DNA of 64,000 nt from Ascarosepion bandense (Eukaryota > Mollusca > Cephalopoda > Sepiida > Sepiidae): NCBI GenBank assembly GCA_037127315.1, contig JBBBDQ010001293.1, positions 134,501 to 198,500 of the forward strand, read 5' to 3'. A model generated the notes under the pieces. It was not told where the DNA came from and did no database searches. It saw nothing but the letters and a program-made list of their open reading frames with translations. This document shows, piece by piece, positions 32,651-43,988 of this stretch. Within the stretch, counting starts at the first letter, position 1. Each line of letters opens with the position of its first letter. Position numbers and translations under genes: made by a program.

Positions 32651-32745
32651 AAGAAGTTCTATCCTGGCAAGTATATGTCTAGCCGCCCTGATGAGCTGCG
32701 ATACAGCGAACCAGGCTTGTAAGTGGTTGACTAATAACTCATGCT
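32650..32745 (+). ncRNA. hammerhead-like core repeat (copy 2)
   Basis: CTGATGA (32688-32694), perfect 4-bp stem GCTG/CAGC with loop CGATA (32695-32707), then GAA, then CCAGG (32711-32715). CCAGG can pair with CCTGG upstream (32663-32667) in the position of stem III. The 3' flank GGCTTGTAAGTGG matches copy 3. The last A of GAAA is lost, so this copy is probably inactive. Confidence 0.5.
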
Positions 32746-32890
32746 CTCATTACGATTGAGATCTTTAGAGAGGAAAATTTTAAAAACAGTTACCAATTCT
32801 GCGATTTGCGCATTACTCTTCAGACATGAACTCAGTTTTCCCAGCTGCTGGCACGTGAATACACCACATATATATAACTCGCTAAAAGTT

Positions 32891-33030
32891 CCTCCTCTCT
32901 AGCTTAGTGGGTAGGCACTCCAACCGACACCAAATCGGCTGAATTTCGATCCCGGCTTGAAGCAAGTGGATGTCTAGCCACTCTGATGAGCCGTCATACA
33001 GCAAAACAGGCTTGTATGTCGATGATTAAT
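32891..33030 (+). mobile_element. tRNA-headed repeat with hammerhead-like core (candidate ribozyme SINE)
   Basis: Box A-like TAGCTTAGTGGGTAGG (from 32900) and box B-like ATTTCGATCCC (32943-32953) sit about 43 nt apart, as in a tRNA-type Pol III promoter. They are followed by a stem AGTGG/CCACT (32965-32969 and 32978-32982) that abuts CTGATGA (32983-32989), a stem II-like GCCG..CAGC and AAAACAGG. The 3' end leads into a TA/TG microsatellite. This layout recalls the hammerhead-bearing SINE-like repeats of schistosomes. G of the GAAA is mutated here. Family unknown. Confidence 0.5.
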
Positions 33031-33034
33031 AAAT

Positions 33035-33345
33035 AATATATATATATATATATATACATATATATATGTATGTATGTGTGTGTGTGTGTGCGCGCGTGTG
33101 TTCGTGTGTGCGTGTGTGTTTGTGTGTGCGTGCATATATGTGTGTTTGTGCGTATGTATGCATATGTATTTATGTATATATGTGTCAGTATGCATATATA
33201 TATATATATATGCGTTTGCTTATATGTGTGTGTATGTATGCATATATATGTGTGCCTATATTCATTTATGTGTACATTTGCATATATATATATGTATATC
33301 TGCATGTATGTCTGTGTGTGTCTGTACAACACATTACAAAAAATA
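33035..33345. repeat. complex TA/TG microsatellite
   Basis: Mixed TATA, GTGT and TATG runs. All overlapping open frames here (cysteine/valine or histidine/threonine-rich) are artefacts of the repeat. Confidence 0.9.
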
Positions 33346-33389
33346 TTTCTTTGGGTATTTCTAACATAGTTTAATGAAACCAATACTTA

Positions 33390-34280
33390 ATAACGCAAAA
33401 GTTAGCAATACATTTATTAAGTCAGCAGTTGATAATTCGTAGCGTAACCGTTATAGGTAATTACAGTATATAGGCGTTTAGATTAGTCCCCTACAAATTT
33501 CTTGAATTATTCTTGGCTAATACATTTCCATTCTTCACACCAAAATTCCTTTTGTTAATGCAGGTTTTGCTGGTTCCTTCTTTGAATACTCAGTTTCAGT
33601 TCTCTCCATAAATTTTCAATCGGATTGAGATCTGGAAAATGACTTGGCCATTTTAGAACGTTTATTCTATTTAAACTTAATCATGGTTTTGTAAGCTTTG
33701 CGGTATATCTTGGGTCGTTGTCTTGTTGAATGACCCAACTTGGTTTCAAGTCCAGTGAATGTGCACTTTGACATACATTTCCCTCCAAAATATCCCGAAA
33801 ATAGGCACCATTCATCTTCCTTTCTATTATTTCAATGTTCCCTACACCTTAGTTACTAAAACAACTTCAGATCATAATTGATCCGACTCTAAATTTTACT
33901 GTTGGGATAGTATTCTTCGGCGAATATTCAGCATACTTTCTTCTCCAGACATTTTTGCCACAGCCTTTCTACCAAAAATGTTAAATTTTCCTCTTGTCTG
34001 ACAAAATTTCATTTTCTCAAAATGCTGAAGGTTTTATAAAATTTTCGTTAGAAAACTCCAGTCTAGCAAAAATGTGTTTTCGTTTAAGTGTTTTTTGAAT
34101 CCTCCAAAAGATGTCATATCTATGAATTGAACAACTAATTATATCAGTACTCACTTTTACTCCTCTACTTCTAGTTCTCTATAAATTTCTTTAAGAGTAA
34201 CTCGGGGCTCGTTGACAAATTTTCTTGCCAAAAACCTGCCGTACGTTCTGTTAACGTTCTAGGAGGACCAGAGCTTTTTT
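33390..34280 (-). pseudogene. Tc1-like transposase, decayed
   Basis: On the minus strand and with several breaks: SDKRKI, GKNVWRRKYAEYSPKN, the SWVIQQDNDPRYTAKLTK block containing the second catalytic aspartate (QDNDP), and WPSHFPDLNPIENLWRELKL containing the third acidic residue (E of NPIE). These are the DDE landmarks of Tc1 transposases in correct order. In-frame stops and frameshifts rule out function. Terminal repeats were not paired. The upstream end is cut near the LINE at 34290. Confidence 0.8.
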
Positions 34281-34289
34281 TTTTTTTGG

Positions 34290-35290
34290 ATGAATGAAAT
34301 GACACTTAACTCAATGGTACATTTAACTATCTGCCGAGGGTAACAAAGCAAATCTCGCTGCCGAGCTTAAAAAGGACCTTCAATCCGTGTTGGACTAGGG
34401 TAAGAAATGGCTCGGAAATTTTAATGCATCCAAAACGAAGCTGCTATCTATTAACCATCACAGACAATCGTTCCTCATTAACATGGATCAGGCTTCTCTC
34501 CCTGAAAGTAAAACACTGCGCCTCCTCGGATTAACTCTCACATCAGACCTCAAGTGGAATAATTATATTGAATCCATAGCCAAATCCGCTGCTAAGAAGG
34601 TCGGTTCTCTGTGTAGTGCCAGGAAGTTTTCTCGTCCGAAACAATCCTGCACATATAAAAATCTACCAACCGCCCGTGCATTGAATATTGTTCCCATATC
34701 TGATCGGGTGCTCCTGCTATCCACCTCGGAGTTCTCGACCAAATCTAACGGAGAATCTGTAATGTGCTCGATCCCCACTTGGCAGCTAGGATACAGTCGC
34801 TTGTTAACCAACACAGTGTGGTTTCCCTGTGTCTCTTCTACAAATACTTTCACGGCCTCTGCTCCAATGACCTTAGCTCACTGGTAACCCCTATATATGA
34901 ATTTCCCAGGGCCACACGATTAGCAACTAGGTCCCACCCTTTTACTGTGAAACCGATAAATTATAAACGCAAATTCTACACCATCAGCTTCTTTTCTCGC
35001 ATTTCCCGTCTGTAGAATTCCCCTCCGTATACTTGCTTTCCCGACAGCTATAATCTTCAAGAATTTAAATGTAAATTTAATAGTCATCTCCTGTTTCACT
35101 AACATACATCCTCTCTCTCTCATACTTTTTTCTCCATCCACCCCACTCTCATCAGTATTCTCTCTCTTCTCATACTCTCTTCCTGACACCCTCTATAACC
35201 TGCCACTCTTTCTAATAACATTCATCCTATGTAACGCCCTGCAAAACAGTGGCGGTAAAATGCCTTGCTTGGGGCCAAACGATTATAAAA
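34290..35290 (+). mobile_element. Jockey/CR1-like LINE, C-terminal RT region and 3' UTR
   Basis: Starts shortly after the RT active site (AAATCTCGCTGCCGAGCTTA) and shows the LPESKTLRLLGLTLTSDLKW and YIESIAKSAAKKVGSLCSAR blocks. After a frameshift near 34630 come MLDPHLAARIQSL, VSLCLFYKYFHGLCSNDLSS and HPFTVKPINYKRKFYTISFF. The 3' UTR ends with the variant tail GGGGCCAAACGATTATAAA. Confidence 0.85.
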
Positions 35291-35558
35291 AAATATAATC
35301 CTATAACGAAGTAAATTTGTAAGAAGGTCAACAATACGTTTACGGAGGTTTTAATTATTTTGCTTTTCGCCATTTTGTCAATATTTAAAGAACGGAAACA
35401 GAATGACGCAATACTTTTAATCATGTCTAAAAGTTATCATAAAATTTATCTGAAACATTCTAAAACATAACCCTATCCTAACTTGGAATATTCTAGTAAA
35501 ATCTTAACACTTTTATAAAAAAATCTGTGGTAATTAAAAAAAAAATAAGTTGTAAACT
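35291..35558. other. unassigned AT-rich DNA
   Basis: No gene or recognised repeat. Confidence 0.35.
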
Positions 35559-35560
35559 TA

Positions 35561-35943
35561 CACTACCGATTATAATTATTAGGCCACCCCAGTTTTTTAA
35601 AAAAAAGAAATGATATATTTCATACTATTTTTAGTATTTATTGCCAAGTGGATAACTCTACATGAAAATTGAATGGTTCTTTTCTTATTATTACTTTGCA
35701 AAATATTCAAAACAAGGAAGCAAAGATGAACCCGTCCGAATCACACTAAATTTTCTTCATTCTTTAATTGATGAAACTACAATATAGGCTATTATTAAAT
35801 ATTTATAGATTCATTTGATGCACATGTTATTGTGCAATATTAACAAAAGAGCCATTCCATTTTCATTTACAATAATTCACTTGCAATAAATACTAAAAAT
35901 CGTATGAAATACATCATTTTTTAAATAATTATGTCCAGTAGTG
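35561..35943. mobile_element. TA-flanked MITE (Tc1/mariner type)
   Basis: 383 bp bounded by TA on each side (35559-35560, 35944-35945). The imperfect inverted ends begin CACTACCGATTATAATTATT at the left and, in complement, CACTACTGGACATAATTATT at the right. No transposase frame is found inside. TA duplication and short inverted ends fit a non-autonomous Tc1/mariner element. Confidence 0.65.
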
Positions 35944-35994
35944 TATGATTTAATAAATATTTTTAATGCGTTGTAAAAATTTGTGTAGCACTGT

Positions 35995-36270
35995 ATATAT
36001 GCATGTGCGTGTATATATGCACACACACACACATGTATGAGTGTGCGTGCATGCATATAACTGATTGCTTGCGTATATGTGTATGCATATGCATATATGT
36101 GTGTAAACATGTATATATATATTCATATATATATATACACGTGTGTGTACACATGTATGGAAGTGGACGTGTGCGCAAGTGTGCGTGTGTATTTATGTGT
36201 GTATGCGTATAAATGTGTGTATACATATTACGTGTATACCTGTATGCGTCTATGCATGTGTGTGTGTTAA
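35995..36270. repeat. complex TA/TG/CA microsatellite
   Basis: Mixed (TG)n, (TA)n and CATA-like runs; overlapping frames are artefacts. Confidence 0.9.
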
Positions 36271-37616
36271 TATGAACGCATATTAGTATTGTTTTTTATA
36301 AATTGCCAAATTATTCTATTTCTCTCTTTCGCCCATACCTTATTTTTCTTTTACTCTTTAAACGTTTTTTTTTTTGTTTGCTCTTTAAAATCTTCATTCT
36401 CAAAGCTTGTCAATTTCGCTCCTCTCTTAGCATTTCCATTAATTTCTGCAGTCTTTCCCCGGATTCTTCCTCCTTACTAATTCATACCACTTACGGCCTT
36501 CCCAGTAGCGCCAAACCTCTCAGCACGCGGCAACCAATGCACCGAACAGTTTGCAAAAAGCTAGACATCCGTCTACTTAATTCGCTTTTATTATATTCAA
36601 ACCTGTTAGGTTCAGCTTAGAAGAGAATGGGAACAAGAGGTTATTACCGACTCGTTCAGACGCCAATTCTTATGCCTACTGACCAACACCAGGAATTGCA
36701 ATTATAAGGTATTTAGTAGGCTATGTTCTTCTAAAAGGGAAAAATAGGTTTGGCATCGACAAGGAAGAGGGCAAGGAGATCTGGATATTCCTGGGGGGGT
36801 AAGTTGTAGGGAAGTCAAAAATTAAGGGGGTTAGCTAAAACAGTGATAGAGAGATTACGATGAAAAACAACAAAAAAAAACTTCCTTTTTAGTCATTAAT
36901 AACAAAGAAACACAAGACTAGAAACAAATATATTTTAGAAAACTACTGACTCGACAGTATTTTCCTGTTTTGTATCTTCCAATCCCAAACATACACCTAA
37001 CAATATTCCACTCAACCTAGTCAAGCAAATCTATACAATAGTCTCGAACGCAACAAGAGACCACTGACTAGGCGAGATGGAAAAGTACTGAAGAGAAAAT
37101 ATACTCAAAATATCAACATACTCCGAGGAAAATAAAAAAGAAGAAAGTATAAGGTCATCTTTGTATCTCATCTTTTAACCCAAAGAACGCAGGAATCTAA
37201 ACGCGTACGGCTAAATCTACCAAGATGGGGAGGTGGGGAATGAAAAAACTATTACAAAATTCCCAATCTTAAAAAGTAAACGGCAAGAAACATCATTAAA
37301 AAAAGATACTGAAGGGTGTAACACTGCAAAATACAATTAAAGAGCCTCAAGTGAAAAGATTTAAACCGACTCGGATTATTTAGCTAATAGAAAGCCACTA
37401 ATTTCACTTCAAAGAGTCGAATTCAAAATAATTTCTTATATACAGGATAACATGCAAAGGTTGCCATGAACTTCAGAAAAGAAAAATTATAAAAACTCTC
37501 AGCACTAAAGGATTTACAAAATATATAATCTGTTCTAAAATAGTACATTTCGTAGATAAAATATTTAAAGGACACATGCAATCATACAATCATACAGGAG
37601 AATAGATAATAACCAT
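36271..37616. other. unassigned DNA
   Basis: No gene or recognised repeat over 1.3 kb. 36290-36480 is T-rich; 36480-36680 has more even composition but no supported frame. Confidence 0.35.
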
Positions 37617-37617
37617 A

Positions 37618-38112
37618 TCTAAACTTATTTATAAATGGAAATCTGTCTGTGTGTGTGTCCTTTACCTATAGACTCCGAAATGGCTGAACCGATTTTCTTG
37701 AAAATTTACACAGTTGTACTATAAGCGTCTGCGAGTATTCTTAGCTAGGTCTTTTGTCGAGGTACCCCCGATAAATATCGAAAATCGATAATCGAAAATA
37801 TCGGGTTACAGAAGGAGTGGTCCGATTTTAATAAAATTTGATACACTCATAGACAAAGACATAAGAAACGATATTCGAAAGTTTCAACGTTGCAGTTATT
37901 AAAATAGTGCAGAAAATTTGATATCGATACAAGGAAATCAAAATTTGACTTACATCCATTCATTTTTCTTTCAGTCTACGGTTTCGCTTTAACTGGAAAC
38001 AACTATTGCTGTTTAGTCTTTGGTGCCAAAGTCCAAAGAGTCTGAGCACCAGGACCATGGATTAGTTTTAAAGCTTTCATTATACCCGAGCAACGCCGGG
38101 CTATACTGCTAG
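37618..38112 (+). mobile_element. non-autonomous Helitron, compact copy
   Basis: 495 bp from TCTAAACTTATTTATAAATG (preceded by A) to CAACGCCGGGCTATACTG and CTAG (38109-38112, followed by T). A CCCG/CGGG hairpin with an 8-nt loop sits 8 nt before CTAG. This is the clearest copy and serves as reference for the other three. Confidence 0.85.
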
Positions 38113-39839
38113 TATTCATTAAAGAAATTCTAACTAAACTCCTAACAGATCCAAACACATACCTGTATTCATAAACGAAAGACTATCAACGAATTCCAGC
38201 AACAAAAAAACATGAGAGAAAACAAAAATAATATACGAATCAGCACCAAGAAATAGCGGTTATTATAAAATACACGAAAAAAAACAAACAAAGACAGAAA
38301 TTTAAGCAATCTAGATCAACCAACAATATCAATGAAAACAAAAATAGAAAAAGTATTCAAAATAATTTAAAAAAAGTTTCCCCAATCACAGCAAACTGTC
38401 AAAAATGATCAAAAACAGTCAAAATCAGTTACAGATGCATGGATAACATAACGAAACACACAAAATAATACTCAACAAAACCAATAACAACTACAACATA
38501 AACCAACAAAACACCAACAATAAATGCAATTGTCAAAACAAAACCAACTGTCCACTTAGCAAAAATGTCTAAGCAACAATATATAATGCTACCGTAACAA
38601 ATAACATTAACACAGAAAAAAAATCACGTAGGACCTACAAAAACAATCTTTAAAGAAAAATATAAAAATCACAAAACGTCATCACAAACAAAAAGATACA
38701 TCAAAACACAACATTATCAAAATGTATATGGAGCCAAAAATAAATATCACCATAAAAATGAAACAGAAAATCATAAAAAGAGTGGCCTCACAAAAGAGAA
38801 ATAATAGAAATTGCAAACTGTGTTTGGAGAAGTTAGCAATAATCACCAAATCAATAATCCAAAGCAAACTATTAAACAAAAAAATGAAATAATGAGGAGA
38901 TGCAGATATCCAAATATTTTACAACTTAAATACTAATACAAACTAAATACATTCAATACGCAATTCTATTGCAAACACAAGACACCACACCTAACATTTT
39001 TCCGCCAATAATAGCAAACAAAAGTCAATTACAAAACAAATAACTACTATCTCACTAAACCCACTAAAAATATATACGTAAAACACATATGGCTACTACA
39101 ATATATAAACCAACATGCAGTTACACTCATTACAATAGAAAATAAACATGCGCAAATACACAGTTTCGGTCATATACTCACTCATATGCATAAATAATAT
39201 ATAATAATACTAATACAAATTGAAAATGATAAGACGATAAAGAAAGCTGTGCAAAAATATGCAATCAACCAATCACCAAAACGCAGCAATTTACGAAAAG
39301 AAAAAAATATATTCACAATTAACACCCACAATTTTGCGGATATACGTGTGAATGGGTGAGAACAGGTACGAAGACAAAGACAGCCGTGTGCACGAGGACA
39401 AATACACAACTGTCACCCTTAAAAGCAAACGGTCAACACACCGCAAAATAAATCACAAAAGATCCAGCACTTCTTAAAAATCAGCAGAAAACCAGAAATC
39501 ATGAAAGAAAATAGAAAAATAAATAAGATAACATAACATTCATCGAACAAAAAAATAATCACAAATGTCAAATGTAAAAAACAAACAGTATATAAAACAC
39601 ACAAATGTTGAAAAATACCAGCAGAAAAAAAGGACAAGCCCTGATGAGTGAGCGCATTCTTATACGTTCACGAAACTTGGAAATCAGCATGTGGGATGTG
39701 AGCTTATGAAGTAAGCGATAATAGCAAGTTTTTCAAGTAACTACATTGCTATATATTGAGGGATGTAACGACGCAATACAATTTGTTATCAGAACTTGAT
39801 TCAGGTAGGGCTTTTTTTTTCTTTTTGTTGCGATATATT
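38113..39839. other. unassigned A/C-rich DNA
   Basis: Strand-biased sequence: the plus strand is dominated by A and C (AACAAAACCAATAACAACTA style) over roughly 38130-39640. The minus-strand frames in it are phenylalanine/leucine-rich composition artefacts. No gene or known repeat is seen. Confidence 0.5.
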
Positions 39840-42436
39840 TTCATTTTCCTTGCTCTCTATCCTCCTCGGAGACGGTTGGGGTAATCCCATTCGCCCAAGC
39901 ATCTCAGGGATACAAATTTGATAACGTATTTATATGCAGCCTTCACTACCAGACAACTCTGCCCACTTGGTAACTCTGACCACACCGTAGTTTCCGTCAA
40001 CATTTCATTCCACTCCCACCCAACCCAAGAAACCCCCGACAAGTAGAATATCCTACTGCCACCAAAGTGCAGACTGGGATTCGTTCCGAGACTTCTTCTG
40101 TGACGTCCCATGGAACAACGTTTTTAGACTTCCCATCGAAGAATGTGCATCCGAGGTCTCCTGGGTTAAGGCTGGCATCGATGCTTTCATTCCTGCCAGG
40201 AAATTTCAGCTTAAATCTTATTCGTCTCCATGGTTCTCGCCCGCTTGCTCGGCCGCCATTGCCCACCGGAATGATTTCTTCCGACTCTATCGTAGCTACG
40301 CGTCGGACCAAAACAGACGCCTTTTCGCTTCAGCTCGTAATAAGTGTAAAAAAGATACTTAACGAAGCTAAGATGTTGTTTGCTGCCACAATAAAGCAAC
40401 GCATAGCATCCTCTAAGTTCGGCACAAAAGACTCCTGGCGACACTGTAAAAGAGTACTTAACAAGAGCAAGTCCACAATGCCCCCACTAATAAACAAATT
40501 TGAGGTCCTCACCTCCCCAGCTGACAAGGCTGAATGCTTTGCCCGCAGATTCTCGAATCTGCGGGCAAAGCATTCAGCCTTGATATCATTCAGTTCAGTT
40601 CAGTTCTAGCTGGGATATCAGCCTTGATATCATTCATCATTCAGTTCAGCCTCAGTTCTAGCTGGGAAGTCGGTTGTAGAAACTCCAGACGAGACGGGAC
40701 TCGTCTGGAGTTTCTACAACCGACTTCCCAGCTAGAACTGAGGCTGAACTGAATGATGTCCATATTACACCCTCGCTTGTCTCTTAGATAATCTCAAAAC
40801 TTGACCCTAACAAAGCCAGCGAAGGGGTCAGATTCCCAATCATAGTCTTAAAGAAATGTGCCCCCGAACTCTCCTCTGTCCTTTCTAAGCTCTACAACTT
40901 CTGGCTATCTGCTTCCTGCTTTCCTGCCTGTTAGAAATCTTCCTCTGTAGTTCCTATCTTTAAAAACACTGGAGAACCCTCGAACCTCGCAAATTACCGA
41001 CCTATCAGCCTTCTTCCGATCTTTGGCAAAGTGTTCGAAGCCATTATCAACGCCGAGGTGGTTCAGCATCTCACAGTACACAAGCTTCTCTCGGACAAGC
41101 AGTATGGTTTCCGCTTCACCAGGTCTATTGCCGATATACTAACGACCATCACCGAGTACATCTATCAGGCACTTGACAGGATTGATGAAGCCCGAACCGT
41201 TGCCTTGGATATCTCTAAAGCATTCGACAGAGTTTGGCATGCTGGCCTTCTATGCAAACTGCGGAGCTATGGTATAGCTGGACAGTTGTTTGAACTAGTC
41301 CAGTCATTCCTCTCTAACCGCACAATGAAGGTGGTATTAAAAGGACATGCCTCCCAGAACTACCATACGAACGCAGGTGTCCCTCAAGGCTCTATCCTAG
41401 GTCCTACGCTCTTTCTGATATACATTAATGATCTCCCTGATTCCATAAGATCCCAAGTAGGTATGTACGCCGATGACACCACAGTTTACTCTCGCCTCGA
41501 GCAAAATCTGGTGTAGGCGACAAAGCTAAGCTTGCAACCGAGCTTGAAAAGGACCTCCAATCTGTAGTGGACTGGGGTAAGAAATGGCTCGTAAATTTTA
41601 ATGCTTCTAAAACAAAGCTACTATCAATTAACCATCATAGACAATCGCACCTACCTCCCATTAGCATGGACCAGGCTTGCCTCCCAGAGAGTAAAACACT
41701 ACATCTCCTTGGCATCACACTTACAGCGGACCTCATATGGAATGACTATATCGAATCCATTGCTAAATCCGCTGCTATGAAAGTGGGTTCTCTGTGCAGG
41801 GCCCGGAAGTTTTTCCGTCTGAATCTATCCTGCACATATATAAATCTACCATCCGCCCGTGCATTTCTTTAGGTACAGCGGAGGGTCTGTAATGTAATCG
41901 ATACCAAATTGGCAGACCGCCTGCAGTCTCTCTCTTACCGGCGCGACGTGGCTTCCTTGTGTCTCTTCTATAAATACTTTCACAGCTTCTTCTCCAATGA
42001 ACTTAGATCACTGCTGCCCCCTACCTTAGATACGAATTTGCACGAATAATTAGATTAGCAACTAGATCCCACCCTTTTACAGTGAAACCGATAAAAAATG
42101 CAACCGCAACTTCTACTCCAACAGTTTCTTTTCTCGCACTTCCCGACTGTGGAATATCCTTCCACATGATTGCTTCCCCGACGGCTACAATCTCCAGGTG
42201 TTTAAATGTAAGGTCAATAGACACCTCCTAACACACTAACTCTCTCCCATTCTTTCAAACACTCTTCCCATCTGCCCAACCCTCATCCTCGGTATCCTTA
42301 CCCATCTATCACCTTCCTTCTGACATTTCCTACATCTAACCACTCCTTCTCTTTACCTTCCCCTATGTAGTCCCATGCGCAATAGTGGCAGTGAAATGCC
42401 TTGCTCGGGGTGAAATGATTAAAAAGTAAATAAAAA
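39840..42436 (+). mobile_element. Jockey/CR1-like LINE, longest copy in the window (2.6 kb, defective)
   Basis: In order and with frame changes: remains of the endonuclease end (39900-40060), a linker with HRNDFFRLYRSYASDQNRRL (about 40258-40320), a palindromic scar (40526-40757), and the RT. The RT shows NYRPISLLPIFGKVFEA (near 41000), ALDISKAFDRVWHAGL with the first catalytic Asp, GVPQGSILGPTLFLIYINDL and the YADD box (about 41467-41478). Then come the LPESKTLHLLGITLTADLIW and KSAAMKVGSLCRARKFF blocks, the NSFFSRTSRLWNILP-type block and a 3' UTR ending GCTCGGGGTGAAATGATTAA. The longest open RT piece is 41031-41516. The N-terminal endonuclease half is missing, so the copy cannot move on its own. 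Confidence 0.9.
40526..40757. repeat. two perfect palindromes inside the LINE
   Basis: Palindrome 1: arms of 27 bp (40526-40552 and 40555-40581) with a 2-nt centre. Palindrome 2: arms of 58 bp (40636-40693 and 40700-40757) with a 6-nt centre. The outer left arm of the first and the outer right arm of the second are genuine LINE coding sequence. The inner arms are inverted copies that replace the coding sequence normally between them. Confidence 0.9.
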
Positions 42437-43132
42437 ATAGTTTCTTTGCGATTTGAAGTTGAATATAAGTTTTAATTTTTAATGATATATTTTAGTTATA
42501 AGCTGATTGATCATTGTCACCGCTTTCTAGTGCTAAATTAATTAACATTGGTTGGTGTGTATATGTTTTTTTTAGACCGGGAAGTGGTTTTGGTAGGTGC
42601 AATGGTAGTACATCTCGACAGGACTAGCCGTTTGATCAGATCAGACCTCTCTAACCACTCGTCTAGCCTAACAAAGTGTCAAAATCGTGTGTTGAAATTC
42701 AGAAATATTCTATCTAACGCCTGAAGCCCTCAACTAGCAGATATCACTGATCGCTACCCACAGCAAACAGATAGCCTCTTTGGGCGGAGAAGGGTTCTTA
42801 CCGCTCTGCAGAGGTGGAGTCGGCGTATTCTCATGCCCCAGCCGACAGAGTGTGAGATCAATATCGTTACACCGAGATCATTAGCTAATCGGAGAGGGGA
42901 AGAATAAATAATAATGATTGTGAGAAACTTCAGGGATTGTTTTGGTTTTGTTAAACTCAAGTTGAACATTTGCGTCTCACTGCTGACATAACTACATTTG
43001 ATACACTGATATTAACAATCTTTTCATACGCGTGCAATGTTCAACTGTTTGCTTACTGCACATTGAACTGGATTCCCTTCCAGAGTTTTCCATTAGTGAA
43101 AAATTTACTTTAGAATCACCACCGCTCTCTTT
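42437..43132. other. unassigned DNA, partly higher complexity
   Basis: No recognised gene. 42570-42860 has more even base use and several CG dinucleotides without a convincing frame or known repeat. Confidence 0.35.
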
Positions 43133-43144
43133 TCTTTATTTCAG

Positions 43145-43230
43145 GTCCAAACAATGGATGTCTCTAAATACTGTCCTATTTGCCTAACCCCAATGGATTC
43201 TCCGGAAATGGGAAGGCCTTGCCAGCTGGG
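43145..43230 (+). CDS. candidate exon: first half of a RING finger
   Basis: A polypyrimidine acceptor (ttttctttatttcag, ending 43144) is followed by 86 nt reading VQTMDVSKYCPICLTPMDSP then EMGRPCQLG. A donor-like GTTTGT follows at 43231. CPIC, 12 residues, then C with LG behind it fits the first three zinc ligands of a RING domain (C-x2-C-x9-39-C); the expected His would be the first residue of the next exon. RING proteins act mostly as ubiquitin ligases. No flanking exon is identified, so this is either an isolated exon of a long-intron gene or a gene fragment. The gene is not named. Confidence 0.45.
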
Positions 43231-43650
43231 GTTTGTTTTTAGGCTTTTGTAAATCCTTTATGCGAACATCACGATATGCGTACCTCCAAAACCCAAGAGA
43301 CATCCATTCCTCTCAGGAAAGGATTATTATAATTATTGCTTTTTCTACTTTATTATCATTGTTTTTATTACTCCAATTATCTCATAACATAGGTGGTCCG
43401 AGCTTCCATTTTGAAGTCATCCAGCCATTTCTCGAAGCAAGAATATTGCTGGTGCTTCTGCTCTGTATCCGGAGAATTTCATCATATTCCAAAGAAGCCT
43501 TATGTGGCATTGTGACTTCAGTCTTTTTCCCTTTGCAATAATGTGGATTTGTGTCTTTTCTATGAACATTTCCATTGTAATTGTTCGGAAGAGCATTCCT
43601 CTTTGCTACTTCAATTTCACGAATTTAAATGCAGTAAGTTTGAGGATTTG
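43231..43650. other. unassigned DNA, possible intron
   Basis: No repeat is recognised in 43231-43520. At about 43535-43640 a phrase (DLCLFYEHFHCNCSEE in one frame) matches the SLCLFYKYFHGFCSDEL block of the LINE variant, a small plus-strand LINE remnant. Confidence 0.45.
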
Positions 43651-43653
43651 CGT

Positions 43654-43947
43654 GGTGGTACAATGGTTATCACCTCAGAACGCGAAATTGGAGAGCCAAG
43701 TTCGACTTCCAGTTCCATTCACTTACGCGCAACCACCCTTGAAATGGGTCTGAAGCTCTCTCTTCTTCCTCCAGCTACGCGTTATAGGGCAGAACAGATT
43801 ATGTTCTTTAGCCTTGGTTGGAGATCAGTCTACCTCATAAAATAATAACAACCTCTTGCGAGAATATCTTATGCCCAGACTGTCATGTCTCTTCCGAGAT
43901 ATGATCGCCGAAGCGTCTATCACGTATGGCACTTAACTGACTGACTG
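43654..43947 (+). mobile_element. SINE-A, diverged full copy
   Basis: Head with box A-like TGGTGGTACAATGGTTAT and box B-like AGTTCGACTTCC, body, hairpin (one arm changed) and CTGACTGACTGA tail. Lies 40 bp upstream of another copy in the same orientation. Confidence 0.75.
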
Positions 43948-43988
43948 AAGTATTTGAGAGCGAGATTTTACCTTTTTTACTGTTGAGG

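Noticed and set aside
32900..32953. A genuine tRNA gene
   Set aside because: Box A and B are present, but no acceptor stem closes and the 3' side continues into a repeat body shared with other loci.
32974..33383. Frames of 73-129 codons rich in His/Thr or Cys/Val
   Set aside because: They follow mixed TA/TG repeats on both strands; no domain or conserved composition.
39182..39637. Cys/Phe-rich minus-strand frames
   Set aside because: Products of the A/C-rich plus strand; no motif and no codon structure.
40067..40609. 180-codon plus-strand frame as a host gene
   Set aside because: It is the wrong frame of the LINE linker region; the correct frame gives HRNDFFRLYRSYASDQ and joins the reverse transcriptase.
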